Shown in pieces: positions 53,491 through 64,000 of a stretch of DNA of 64,000 nucleotides. The notes under the pieces were generated by a model that was not told the DNA's origin, ran no database searches, and saw only the letters and a program-made list of their open reading frames with translations. The DNA comes from Brachycybe producta (taxonomy: Eukaryota > Arthropoda > Diplopoda > Playtdesmida > Andrognathidae). Within the stretch, counting starts at the first letter, position 1, and every line of letters starts with the position of its first letter. The stretch is from the NCBI GenBank assembly GCA_036925085.1, contig JAUPFP010000131.1, positions 1-64,000 of the forward strand, given 5' to 3'. The position numbers were made by a program, and so were the translations under genes.

Positions 53491-55527
53491 AAATTCTTCC
53501 ATGAGTACCCCCCTTGGAAGTTTTTCAAAAAACGGCCAAAAATGAAAGTAACTGGTGTAATTTTTGAAGCATGCATTGCACACTGGAATTGAAGACATCC
53601 CTGCATTCCTGATTGCCCAAGGAATGCAATGCATCTAAAAGCTTCACTCTACGTCTATTAGTTCATTTGGAATTAATTTTCAAAGTTACATGTCCATGCA
53701 CAAGCAATGTCAAGCATAGACACTTCAATGATGTCCACTTTGAACTCGTGTCATTTTTGAACCATGCAGAGCACACAGGAATTGAAGACATTTCTGCATT
53801 CCTGAATGTCCAAGGAATGCAATGCATCTAACAGTTCCATTCTACGAAAATTATTAACAATTCTCCAAAAATTAAATTCTTCCATGAGTACCCCCCTTGG
53901 AAGTTTTTCAAAAAATGGCCAAAAATGAAAGTAACTGGTGTAATTTTTGAAGCATGCATTGCACACTGGAATTGAAGACATCCCTGCATTCCTGATTGTC
54001 CAAGGAATGCAATGCATCTAAAAGCTTCACTCTATGTCCATTAGTTCATTTGGAATTAATTTTCGAAGTTTCATGTCCATGCACAAGCAATGTCAAGCAT
54101 AGACACTTCAATGATGTCCACTTTGAACTGGTGTCATTTTTGAACCATGCAGAGCACACAGGAATTGAAGACATTTCTGCATTCCTGAATGTCCAAGGAA
54201 TGCAATGCATCTAACAGTTCCATTCTACGAAAATTATTAACAATTCTCCAAAAATGAAATTCTTCCATGAGTACCCCCCTTGGAAGTTTTTCAAAAAACG
54301 GCCAAAAATGAAAGTAACTGGTGTAATTTTTGAAGCATGCATTGCACACTGGAATTGAAGACATCCCTGCATTCCTGATTGCCCAAGGAATGCAATGCAT
54401 CTAAAAGCTTCACTCTACGTCTATTAGTTCATTTGGAATTAATTTTCAAAGTTACATGTCCATGCACAAGCAATGTCAAGCATAGACACTTCAATGATGT
54501 CCACTTTGAACTCGTGTCATTTTTGAACCATGCAGAGCACACAGGAATTGAAGACATTTCTGCATTCCTGAATGTCCAAGGAATGCAATGCATCTAACAG
54601 TTCCATTCTACGAAAATTATTAACAATTCTCCAAAAATTAAATTCTTCCATGAGTACCCCCCTTGGAAGTTTTTCAAAAAACGGCCAAAAATGAAAGTAA
54701 CTGGTGTAATTTTTGAAGCATGCATTGCACACTGGAATTGAAGACATCCCTGCATTCCTGATTGCCCAAGGAATGCAATGCATCTAAAAGCTTCACTCTA
54801 CGTCTATTAGTTCATTTGGAATTAATTTTCAAAGTTACATGTCCATGCACAAGCAATGTCAAGCATAGAGACTTCAATGATGTCCACTTTGAACTCGTGT
54901 CATTTTTGAACCATGCAGAGCACACAGGAATTGAAGACATTTCTGCATTCCTGAATGTCCAAGGAATGCAATGCATCTAACAGTTCCATTCTACGAAAAT
55001 TATTAACAATTCTCCAAAAATGAAATTCTTCCATGAGTACCCCCCTTGGAAGTTTTTCAAAAAACGGCCAAAAATGAAAGTAACTGGTGTAATTTTTGAA
55101 GCATGCATTGCACACTGGAATTGAAGACATCCCTGCATTCCTGATTGCCCAAGGAATGCAATGCATCTAAAAGCTTCACTCTACGTCTATTAGTTCATTT
55201 GGAATTAATTTTCAAAGTTACATGTCCATGCACAAGCAATGTCAAGCATAGACACTTCAATGATGTCCACTTTGAACTCGTGTCATTTTTGAACCATGCA
55301 GAGCACACAGGAATTGAAGACATTTCTGCATTCCTGAATGTCCAAGGAATGCAATGCATCTAACAGTTCCATTCTACGAAAATTATTAACAATTCTCCAA
55401 AAATTAAATTCTTCCATGAGTACCCCCCTTGGAAGTTTTTCAAAAAATGGCCAAAAATGAAAGTAACTGGTGTAATTTTTGAAGCATGCATTGCACACTG
55501 GAATTGAAGACATCCCTGCATTCCTGA
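52464..55527 (+). repeat. Tandem four-monomer repeat c-plain-D-plain (1,532 bp x 2)
   Basis: c units at 52,464 and 53,996 and D markers (catagagactt) at 53,338 and 54,870 are each exactly 1,532 bp apart. aaaaatgaaattc follows the c and the D unit in both copies. Copy 1 begins after a y1 unit and copy 2 after a plain unit with aaaaatggcc. The D marker also appears at 58,700 (inside block H3 copy 2) and 59,466. Confidence 0.8.
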
Positions 55528-56553
55528 TTGCCCAAGGAATGCAATGCATCTAAAAGCTTCACTCTACGTCTATTAGTTCATTTGGAATTAATTTTCAAAG
55601 TTACATGTCCATGCACAAGCAATGTCAAGCATAGACACTTCAATGATGTCCACTTTGAACTCGTGTCATTTTTGAACCATGCAGAGCACACAGGAATTGA
55701 AGACATTTCTGCATTCCTGAATGTCCAAGGAATGCAATGCATCTAACAGTTCCATTCTACGAAAATTATTAACAATTCTCCAAAAATTAAATTCTTCCAT
55801 GAGTACCCCCCTTGGAAGTTTTTCAAAAAACGGCCAAAAATGAAAGTAACTGGTGTAATTTTTGAAGCATGCATTGCACACTGGAATTGAAGACATCCCT
55901 GCATTCCTGATTGCCCAAGGAATGCAATGCATCTAAAAGCTTCACTCTACGTCTATTAGTTCATTTGGAATTAATTTTCAAAGTTACATGTCCATGCACA
56001 AGCAATGTCAAGCATAGACACTTCAATGATGTCCACTTTGAACTCGTGTCATTTTTGAACCATGCAGAGCACACAGGAATTGAAGACATTTCTGCATTCC
56101 TGAATGTCCAAGGAATGCAATGCATCTAACAGTTCCATTCTACGAAAATTATTAACAATTCTCCAAAAATTAAATTCTTCCATGAGTACCCCCCTTGGAA
56201 GTTTTTCAAAAAACGGCCAAAAATGAAAGTAACTGGTGTAATTTTTGAAGCATGCATTGCACACTGGAATTGAAGACATCCCTGCATTCCTGATTGCCCA
56301 AGGAATGCAATGCATCTAAAAGCTTCACTCTACGTCTATTAGTTCATTTGGAATTAATTTTCAAAGTTACATGTCCATGCACAAGCAATGTCAAGCATAG
56401 ACACTTCAATGATGTCCACTTTGAACTCGTGTCATTTTTGAACCATGCAGAGCACACAGGAATTGAAGACATTTCTGCATTCCTGAATGTCCAAGGAATG
56501 CAATGCATCTAACAGTTCCATTCTACGAAAATTATTAACAATTCTCCAAAAAT

Positions 56554-58852
56554 GAAATTCTTCCATGAGTACCCCCCTTGGAAGTTTTTCAAAAAACGGC
56601 CAAAAATGAAAGTAACTGGTGTAATTTTTTAAGCATGCATTGCACACTGGAATTGAAGACATCCCTGCATTCCTGATTGCCCAAGGAATGCAATGCATCT
56701 AAAAGCTTCACTCTACGTCTATTAGTTCATTTGGAATTAATTTTCAAAGTTACATGTAGTTGCACAAGCAATGTCAAGCATAGACACTTCAATGATGTCC
56801 ACTTTGAACTCGTGTCATTTTTGAACCATGCAGAGCACACAGGAATTGAAGACATTTCTGCATTCCTGAATGTCCAAGGAATGCAATGCATCTAACAGTT
56901 CCATTCTACGAAAATTATTAACAATTCTCCAAAAATTAAATTCTTCCATGAGTACCCCCCTTGGAAGTTTTTCAAAAAACGGCCAAAAATGAAAGTAACT
57001 GGTGTAATTTTTGAAGCATGCATTGCACACTGGAATTGAAGACATCCCTGCATTCCTGATTGCCCAAGGAATGCAATGCATCTAAAAGCTTCACTCTACG
57101 TCTATTAGTTCATTTGGAATTAATTTTCAAAGTTACATGTCCATGCACAAGCAATGTCAAGCATAGACACTTCAATGATGTCCACTTTGAACTCGTGTCA
57201 TTTTTGAACCATGCAGAGCACACAGGAATTGAAGACATTTCTGCATTCCTGAATGTCCAAGGAATGCAATGCATCTAACAGTTCCATTCTACGAAAATTA
57301 TTAACAATTCTCCAAAAATTAAATTCTTCCATGAGTACCCCCCTTGGAAGTTTTTCAAAAAACGGCCAAAAATGAAAGTAACTGGTGTAATTTTTGAAGC
57401 ATGCATTGCACACTGGAATTGAAGACATCCCTGCATTCCTGATTGCCCAAGGAATGCAATGCATCTAAAAGCTTCACTCTACGTCTATTATTTCATTTGG
57501 AATTAATTTTCAAAGTTACATATCCATGCACAAGCAATGTCATGCATAGACACTTCAATGATGTCCACTTTGAACTGGTGTCATTTTTGAACCATGCAGA
57601 GCACACAGGAATTGAAGACATTTCTGCATTCCTGAATGTCCAAAGAATGCAATGCATCTAACAGTTCCATTCTACGAAAATTATTAACAATTCTCCAAAA
57701 ATTAAATTCTTTCATGAGTACCCCCCTTGGAAGTTTTTCAAAAAACGGCCAAAAATGAAAGTAACTTGTGTAATTTTTGAAGCATGCATTGCACACTGGA
57801 ATTGAAGACATCCCTGCATTCCTGATTGTCCAAGGAATGCAATGCATCTAAAAGCTTCACTCTATGTCCATTAGTTCATTTGGAATTAATTTTCGAAGTT
57901 TCATGTCCATGCACAAGCAATGTCAAGCATAGACACTTCAATGATGTCCACTTTGAACTGGTGTCATTTTTGAACCATGCAGAGCACACAGGAATTGAAG
58001 ACATTTCTGCATTCCTGAATGTCCAAGGAATGCAATGCATCTAACAGTTCCATTCTACGAAAATTATTAACAATTCTCCAAAAATGAAATTCTTCCATGA
58101 GTACCCCCCTTGGAAGTTTTTCAAAAAACGGCCAAAAATGAAAGTAACTGGTGTAATTTTTGAAGCATGCATTGCACACTGGAATTGAAGACATCCCTGC
58201 ATTCCTGATTGCCCAAGGAATGCAATGCATCTAAAAGCTTCACTCTACGTCTATTAGTTCATTTGGAATTAATTTTCAAAGTTACATGTCCATGCACAAG
58301 CAATGTCAAGCATAGACACTTCAATGATGTCCACTTTGAACTCGTGTCATTTTTGAACCATGCAGAGCACACAGGAATTGAAGACATTTCTGCATTCCTG
58401 AATGTCCAAGGAATGCAATGCATCTAACAGTTCCATTCTACGAAAATTATTAACAATTCTCCAAAAATTAAATTCTTCCATGAGTACCCCCCTTGGAAGT
58501 TTTTCAAAAAACGGCCAAAAATGAAAGTAACTGGTGTAATTTTTGAAGCATGCATTGCACACTGGAATTGAAGACATCCCTGCATTCCTGATTGCCCAAG
58601 GAATGCAATGCATCTAAAAGCTTCACTCTACGTCTATTAGTTCATTTGGAATTAATTTTCAAAGTTACATGTCCATGCACAAGCAATGTCAAGCATAGAG
58701 ACTTCAATGATGTCCACTTTGAACTCGTGTCATTTTTGAACCATGCAGAGCACACAGGAATTGAAGACATTTCTGCATTCCTGAATGTCCAAGGAATGCA
58801 ATGCATCTAACAGTTCCATTCTACGAAAATTATTAACAATTCTCCAAAAATG
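56554..58852 (+). repeat. Block H3, copy 2
   Basis: This block repeats the marker order of 51,191-53,490: attttttaagc, tgtagttgc (56,755), ctattatttcatttgg, y1 (57,443), c (57,826), D (58,700). The offset is 5,363 before the C tract and 5,362 after it, as the C7/C6 difference predicts. Fourteen periods separate the copies. Confidence 0.88.
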
Positions 58853-60766
58853 AAATTCTTCCATGAGTACCCCCCTTGGAAGTTTTTCAAAAAACGGCCA
58901 AAAATGAAAGTAACTGGTGTAATTTTTGAAGCATGCATTGCACACTGGAATTGAAGACATCCCTGCATTCCTGATTGCCCAAGGAATGCAATGCATCTAA
59001 AAGCTTCACTCTACGTCTATTAGTTCATTTGGAATTAATTTTCAAAGTTACATGTCCATGCACAAGCAATGTCAAGCATAGACACTTCAATGATGTCCAC
59101 TTTGAACTCGTGTCATTTTTGAACCATGCAGAGCACACAGGAATTGAAGACATTTCTGCATTCCTGAATGTCCAAGGAATGCAATGCATCTAACAGTTCC
59201 ATTCTACGAAAATTATTAACAATTCTCCAAAAATTAAATTCTTCCATGAGTACCCCCCTTGGAAGTTTTTCAAAAAACGGCCAAAAATGAAAGTAACTGG
59301 TGTAATTTTTGAAGCATGCATTGCACACTGGAATTGAAGACATCCCTGCATTCCTGATTGCCCAAGGAATGCAATGCATCTAAAAGCTTCACTCTACGTC
59401 TATTAGTTCATTTGGAATTAATTTTCAAAGTTACATGTCCATGCACAAGCAATGTCAAGCATAGAGACTTCAATGATGTCCACTTTGAACTCGTGTCATT
59501 TTTGAACCATGCAGAGCACACAGGAATTGAAGACATTTCTGCATTCCTGAATGTCCAAGGAATGCAATGCATCTAACAGTTCCATTCTACGAAAATTATT
59601 AACAATTCTCCAAAAATGAAATTCTTCCATGAGTACCCCCCTTGGAAGTTTTTCAAAAAACGGCCAAAAATGAAAGTAACTGGTGTAATTTTTGAAGCAT
59701 GCATTGCACACTGGAATTGAAGACATCCCTGCATTCCTGATTGCCCAAGGAATGCAATGCATCTAAAAGCTTCACTCTACGTCTATTAGTTCATTTGGAA
59801 TTAATTTTCAAAGTTACATGTCCATGCACAAGCAATGTCAAGCATAGACACTTCAATGATGTCCACTTTGAACTCGTGTCATTTTTGAACCATGCAGAGC
59901 ACACAGGAATTGAAGACATTTCTGCATTCCTGAATGTCCAAGGAATGCAATGCATCTAACAGTTCCATTCTACGAAAATTATTAACAATTCTCCAAAAAT
60001 TAAATTCTTCCATGAGTACCCCCCTTGGAAGTTTTTCAAAAAACGGCCAAAAATGAAAGTAACTGGTGTAATTTTTGAAGCATGCATTGCACACTGGAAT
60101 TGAAGACATCCCTGCATTCCTGATTGCCCAAGGAATGCAATGCATCTAAAAGCTTCACTCTACGTCTATTAGTTCATTTGGAATTAATTTTCAAAGTTAC
60201 ATGTCCATGCACAAGCAATGTCAAGCATAGACACTTCAATGATGTCCACTTTGAACTCGTGTCATTTTTGAACCATGCAGAGCACACAGGAATTGAAGAC
60301 ATTTCTGCATTCCTGAATGTCCAAGGAATGCAATGCATCTAACAGTTCCATTCTACGAAAATTATTAACAATTCTCCAAAAATTAAATTCTTCCATGAGT
60401 ACCCCCCTTGGAAGTTTTTCAAAAAACGGCCAAAAATGAAAGTAACTGGTGTAATTTTTGAAGCATGCATTGCACACTGGAATTGAAGACATCCCTGCAT
60501 TCCTGATTGCCCAAGGAATGCAATGCATCTAAAAGCTTCACTCTACGTCTATTAGTTCATTTGGAATTAATTTTCAAAGTTACATGTCCATGCACAAGCA
60601 ATGTCAAGCATAGACACTTCAATGATGTCCACTTTGAACTCGTGTCATTTTTGAACCATGCAGAGCACACAGGAATTGAAGACATTTCTGCATTCCTGAA
60701 TGTCCAAGGAATGCAATGCATCTAACAGTTCCATTCTACGAAAATTATTAACAATTCTCCAAAAAT

Positions 60767-62681
60767 GAAATTCTTCCATGAGTACCCCCCTTGGAAGTTT
60801 TTCAAAAAACGGCCAAAAATGAAAGTAACTGGTGTAATTTTTGAAGCATGCATTGCACACTGGAATTGAAGACATCCCTGCATTCCTGATTGCCCAAGGA
60901 ATGCAATGCATCTAAAAGCTTCACTCTACGTCTATTAGTTCATTTGGAATTAATTTTCAAAGTGACATATCCATGCACAAGCAATGTCATGCATAGACAC
61001 TTCAATGATGTCCACTTTGAACTGGTGTCATTTTTGAACCATGCAGAGCACACAGGAATTGAAGACATTTCTGCATTCCTGAATGTCCAAAGAATGCAAT
61101 GCATCTAACAGTTCCATTCTACGAAAATTATTAACAATTCTCCAAAAATTAAATTCTTTCATGAGTACCCCCCTTGGAAGTTTTTCAAAAAACGGCCAAA
61201 AATGAAAGTAACTTGTGTAATTTTTGAAGCATGCATTGCACACTGGAATTGAAGACATCCCTGCATTCCTGATTGTCCAAGGAATGCAATGCATCTAAAA
61301 GCTTCACTCTATGTCCATTAGTTCATTTGGAATTAATTTTCGAAGTTTCATGTCCATGCACAAGCAATGTCAAGCATAGACACTTCAATGATGTCCACTT
61401 TGAACTCGTGTCATTTTTGAACCATGCAGAGCACACAGGAATTGAAGACATTTCTGCATTCCTGAATGTCCAAGGAATGCAATGCATCTAACAGTTCCAT
61501 TCTACGAAAATTATTAACAATTCTCCAAAAATTAAATTCTTCCATGAGTACCCCCCTTGGAAGTTTTTCAAAAAACGGCCAAAAATGAAAGTAACTGGTG
61601 TAATTTTTGAAGCATGCATTGCACACTGGAATTGAAGACATCCCTGCATTCCTGATTGCCCAAGGAATGCAATGCATCTAAAAGCTTCACTCTACGTCTA
61701 TTAGTTCATTTGGAATTAATTTTCAAAGTTACATGTCCATGCACAAGCAATGTCAAGCATAGACACTTCAATGATGTCCACTTTGAACTCGTGTCATTTT
61801 TGAACCATGCAGAGCACACAGGAATTGAAGACATTTCTGCATTCCTGAATGTCCAAGGAATGCAATGCATCTAACAGTTCCATTCTACGAAAATTATTAA
61901 CAATTCTCCAAAAATTAAATTCTTCCATGAGTACCCCCCTTGGAAGTTTTTCAAAAAACGGCCAAAAATGAAAGTAACTGGTGTAATTTTTGAAGCATGC
62001 ATTGCACACTGGAATTGAAGACATCCCTGCATTCCTGATTGCCCAAGGAATGCAATGCATCTAAAAGCTTCACTCTACGTCTATTAGTTCATTTGGAATT
62101 AATTTTCAAAGTTACATGTCCATGCACAAGCAATGTCAAGCATAGACACTTCAATGATGTCCACTTTGAACTCGTGTCATTTTTGAACCATGCAGAGCAC
62201 ACAGGAATTGAAGACATTTCTGCATTCCTGAATGTCCAAGGAATGCAATGCATCTAACAGTTCCATTCTACGAAAATTATTAACAATTCTCCAAAAATTA
62301 AATTCTTCCATGAGTACCCCCCTTGGAAGTTTTTCAAAAAACGGCCAAAAATGAAAGTAACTGGTGTAATTTTTGAAGCATGCATTGCACACTGGAATTG
62401 AAGACATCCCTGCATTCCTGATTGCCCAAGGAATGCAATGCATCTAAAAGCTTCACTCTACGTCTATTAGTTCATTTGGAATTAATTTTCAAAGTTACAT
62501 GTCCATGCACAAGCAATGTCAAGCATAGACACTTCAATGATGTCCACTTTGAACTCGTGTCATTTTTGAACCATGCAGAGCACACAGGAATTGAAGACAT
62601 TTCTGCATTCCTGAATGTCCAAGGAATGCAATGCATCTAACAGTTCCATTCTACGAAAATTATTAACAATTCTCCAAAAAT
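60767..62681 (+). repeat. 1,915-bp five-monomer HOR, copy 1
   Basis: The markers are aaaaatgaaattc (60,767), a y1 unit with agtgacatatcc (g at 60,964), c (61,273), then plain units. All recur exactly 1,915 bp (5 x 383) later. The agtgac change is found only in these two copies. Confidence 0.85.
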
Positions 62682-64000
62682 GAAATTCTTCCATGAGTAC
62701 CCCCCTTGGAAGTTTTTCAAAAAACGGCCAAAAATGAAAGTAACTGGTGTAATTTTTGAAGCATGCATTGCACACTGGAATTGAAGACATCCCTGCATTC
62801 CTGATTGCCCAAGGAATGCAATGCATCTAAAAGCTTCACTCTACGTCTATTAGTTCATTTGGAATTAATTTTCAAAGTGACATATCCATGCACAAGCAAT
62901 GTCATGCATAGACACTTCAATGATGTCCACTTTGAACTGGTGTCATTTTTGAACCATGCAGAGCACACAGGAATTGAAGACATTTCTGCATTCCTGAATG
63001 TCCAAAGAATGCAATGCATCTAACAGTTCCATTCTACGAAAATTATTAACAATTCTCCAAAAATTAAATTCTTTCATGAGTACCCCCCTTGGAAGTTTTT
63101 CAAAAAACGGCCAAAAATGAAAGTAACTTGTGTAATTTTTGAAGCATGCATTGCACACTGGAATTGAAGACATCCCTGCATTCCTGATTGTCCAAGGAAT
63201 GCAATGCATCTAAAAGCTTCACTCTATGTCCATTAGTTCATTTGGAATTAATTTTCGAAGTTTCATGTCCATGCACAAGCAATGTCAAGCATAGACACTT
63301 CAATGATGTCCACTTTGAACTCGTGTCATTTTTGAACCATGCAGAGCACACAGGAATTGAAGACATTTCTGCATTCCTGAATGTCCAAGGAATGCAATGC
63401 ATCTAACAGTTCCATTCTACGAAAATTATTAACAATTCTCCAAAAATTAAATTCTTCCATGAGTACCCCCCTTGGAAGTTTTTCAAAAAACGGCCAAAAA
63501 TGAAAGTAACTGGTGTAATTTTTGAAGCATGCATTGCACACTGGAATTGAAGACATCCCTGCATTCCTAATTGCCCAAGGAATGCAATGCATCTAAAAGC
63601 TTCACTCTACGTCTATTAGTTCATTTGGAATTAATTTTCAAAGTTACATGTCCATGCACAAGCAATGTCAAGCATAGACACTTCAATGATGTCCACTTTG
63701 AACTCGTGTCATTTTTGAACCATGCAGAGCACACAGGAATTGAAGACATTTCTGCATTCCTGAATGTCCAAGGAATGCAATGCATCTAACAGTTCCATTC
63801 TACGAAAATTATTAACAATTCTCCAAAAATTAAATTCTTCCATGAGTACCCCCCTTGGAAGTTTTTCAAAAAACGGCCAAAAATGAAAGTAACTGGTGTA
63901 ATTTTTGAAGCATGCATTGCACACTGGAATTGAAGACATCCCTGCATTCCTGATTGCCCAAGGAATGCAATGCATCTAAAAGCTTCACTCTACGTCTATT
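62682..64000 (+). repeat. 1,915-bp five-monomer HOR, copy 2 (cut by window end)
   Basis: The markers are aaaaatgaaattc (62,682), y1 with agtgacatatcc (62,879), c (63,188) and then plain units to the window end. The array clearly continues beyond the window. One private change is gcattcctaattg near 63,569. Confidence 0.85.

Larger units (their letters stand above)
1..64000 (+). repeat. 383-bp satellite DNA tandem array (whole window)
   Basis: Every base belongs to a head-to-tail array with a 383-bp period. Landmarks such as aagcttcactctacg, gagtaccccccttgg and aaacggccaaaaatg recur at 383-bp steps from end to end, always on the same strand. Position 1 has the same phase as positions 384 and 63,987, and 167 periods plus a net +25 bp of indels close the arithmetic exactly. 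Most units differ from the consensus at only a few positions. The unit is about 37% GC. One HindIII site (aagctt) and three atgcat sites recur per typical unit. No stretch of non-satellite DNA, transposon, microsatellite or gene interrupts it. Such length and homogeneity are typical of eukaryotic centromeric, pericentromeric, subtelomeric or B/sex-chromosome satellites. Which of these applies cannot be told from this window. The plus strand is only the convention of the given sequence. Confidence 0.98.

Noticed and set aside
1..64000. CRISPR array
   Set aside because: The period is 383 bp, with no short direct repeats separated by unique spacers. The sequence between any two repeats is itself repeated.
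1..64000. Tandem rDNA, tRNA or snRNA gene cluster
   Set aside because: I saw no rRNA core motifs, tRNA cloverleaf or Pol III A/B box pair in the unit.
1..64000. Transposon-derived unit (LTR or MITE)
   Set aside because: No terminal inverted repeats at unit ends, no target-site duplications, no transposase or reverse transcriptase frames, and strict head-to-tail phase. A remote origin from an element cannot be excluded without database search.
1..64000. Telomeric repeats at either edge
   Set aside because: No short telomere-like tandem motif is seen. Both window ends are mid-unit satellite.

Overview
The whole 64,000-base window is one uninterrupted satellite DNA array. A 383-bp unit repeats head to tail from the first base to the last, always in the same orientation. 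I see no gene, transposon insertion, RNA gene, unique spacer or inversion. By hand tally, 167 periods of 383 bp (63,961 bp) plus a net +25 bp of indels and 14 bp of the next period account for all 64,000 bases. The indels are +190, +2, +2, seven C-tract expansions totalling +8, -46, -1, -65 and -65. This is eukaryotic heterochromatin of the centromeric, pericentromeric, subtelomeric or accessory-chromosome kind. I cannot name the species. The monomer is about 37% GC and CpG-poor (4 CpG against about 13 expected) with excess TpG and CpA, which favours a CpG-methylating genome such as a vertebrate, plant or mollusc.

Each 383-bp unit is a dimer of a 190-bp subunit (A, e.g. 101-290) and a 193-bp subunit (B, e.g. 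291-483). The first 101 bp of A and B match at 87 of 101 positions. The remaining 89 and 92 bp are nearly unrelated. Both subunits are close to a nucleosome repeat in length. Short dyads recur in each conserved module, and phased A-tracts recur in the A linker.

Layered on this is a patchwork of monomer variants and higher-order repeats (HORs). From left to right: 1-8.3 kb is mainly consensus units plus a 'tgtacatg' variant (t-type), with a 10-monomer block repeated at 3,832 bp. 8.3-13 kb is mostly consensus with a small 4-monomer duplication. 13-19 kb is rich in linked y and c variants and holds a 573-bp A-B/A-B hybrid at 15.04-15.61 kb. 19.3-23 kb has the most damaged units: a 46-bp deletion, then a 1,467-bp HOR carrying a 65-bp deletion twice. 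23-26 kb is nearly consensus. 26-38 kb is t-type-rich and holds a very recent duplication at 4,980 bp. 38.3-46.7 kb is an ordered six-monomer HOR of 2,299 bp with later rearranged copies. 46.7-51 kb is mixed consensus. 51-59.5 kb holds a 14-monomer block repeated at about 5,363 bp. 60-64 kb is a five-monomer HOR of 1,915 bp.

Nothing here works as a gene system. The biology is array evolution by unequal exchange, local amplification and conversion, with possible chromatin or centromere function. Two short overlapping ORFs recur in nearly every unit but look like by-products of the repeat. Repeat boundaries are limited by the near identity of monomers, and some large duplications could be assembly effects.
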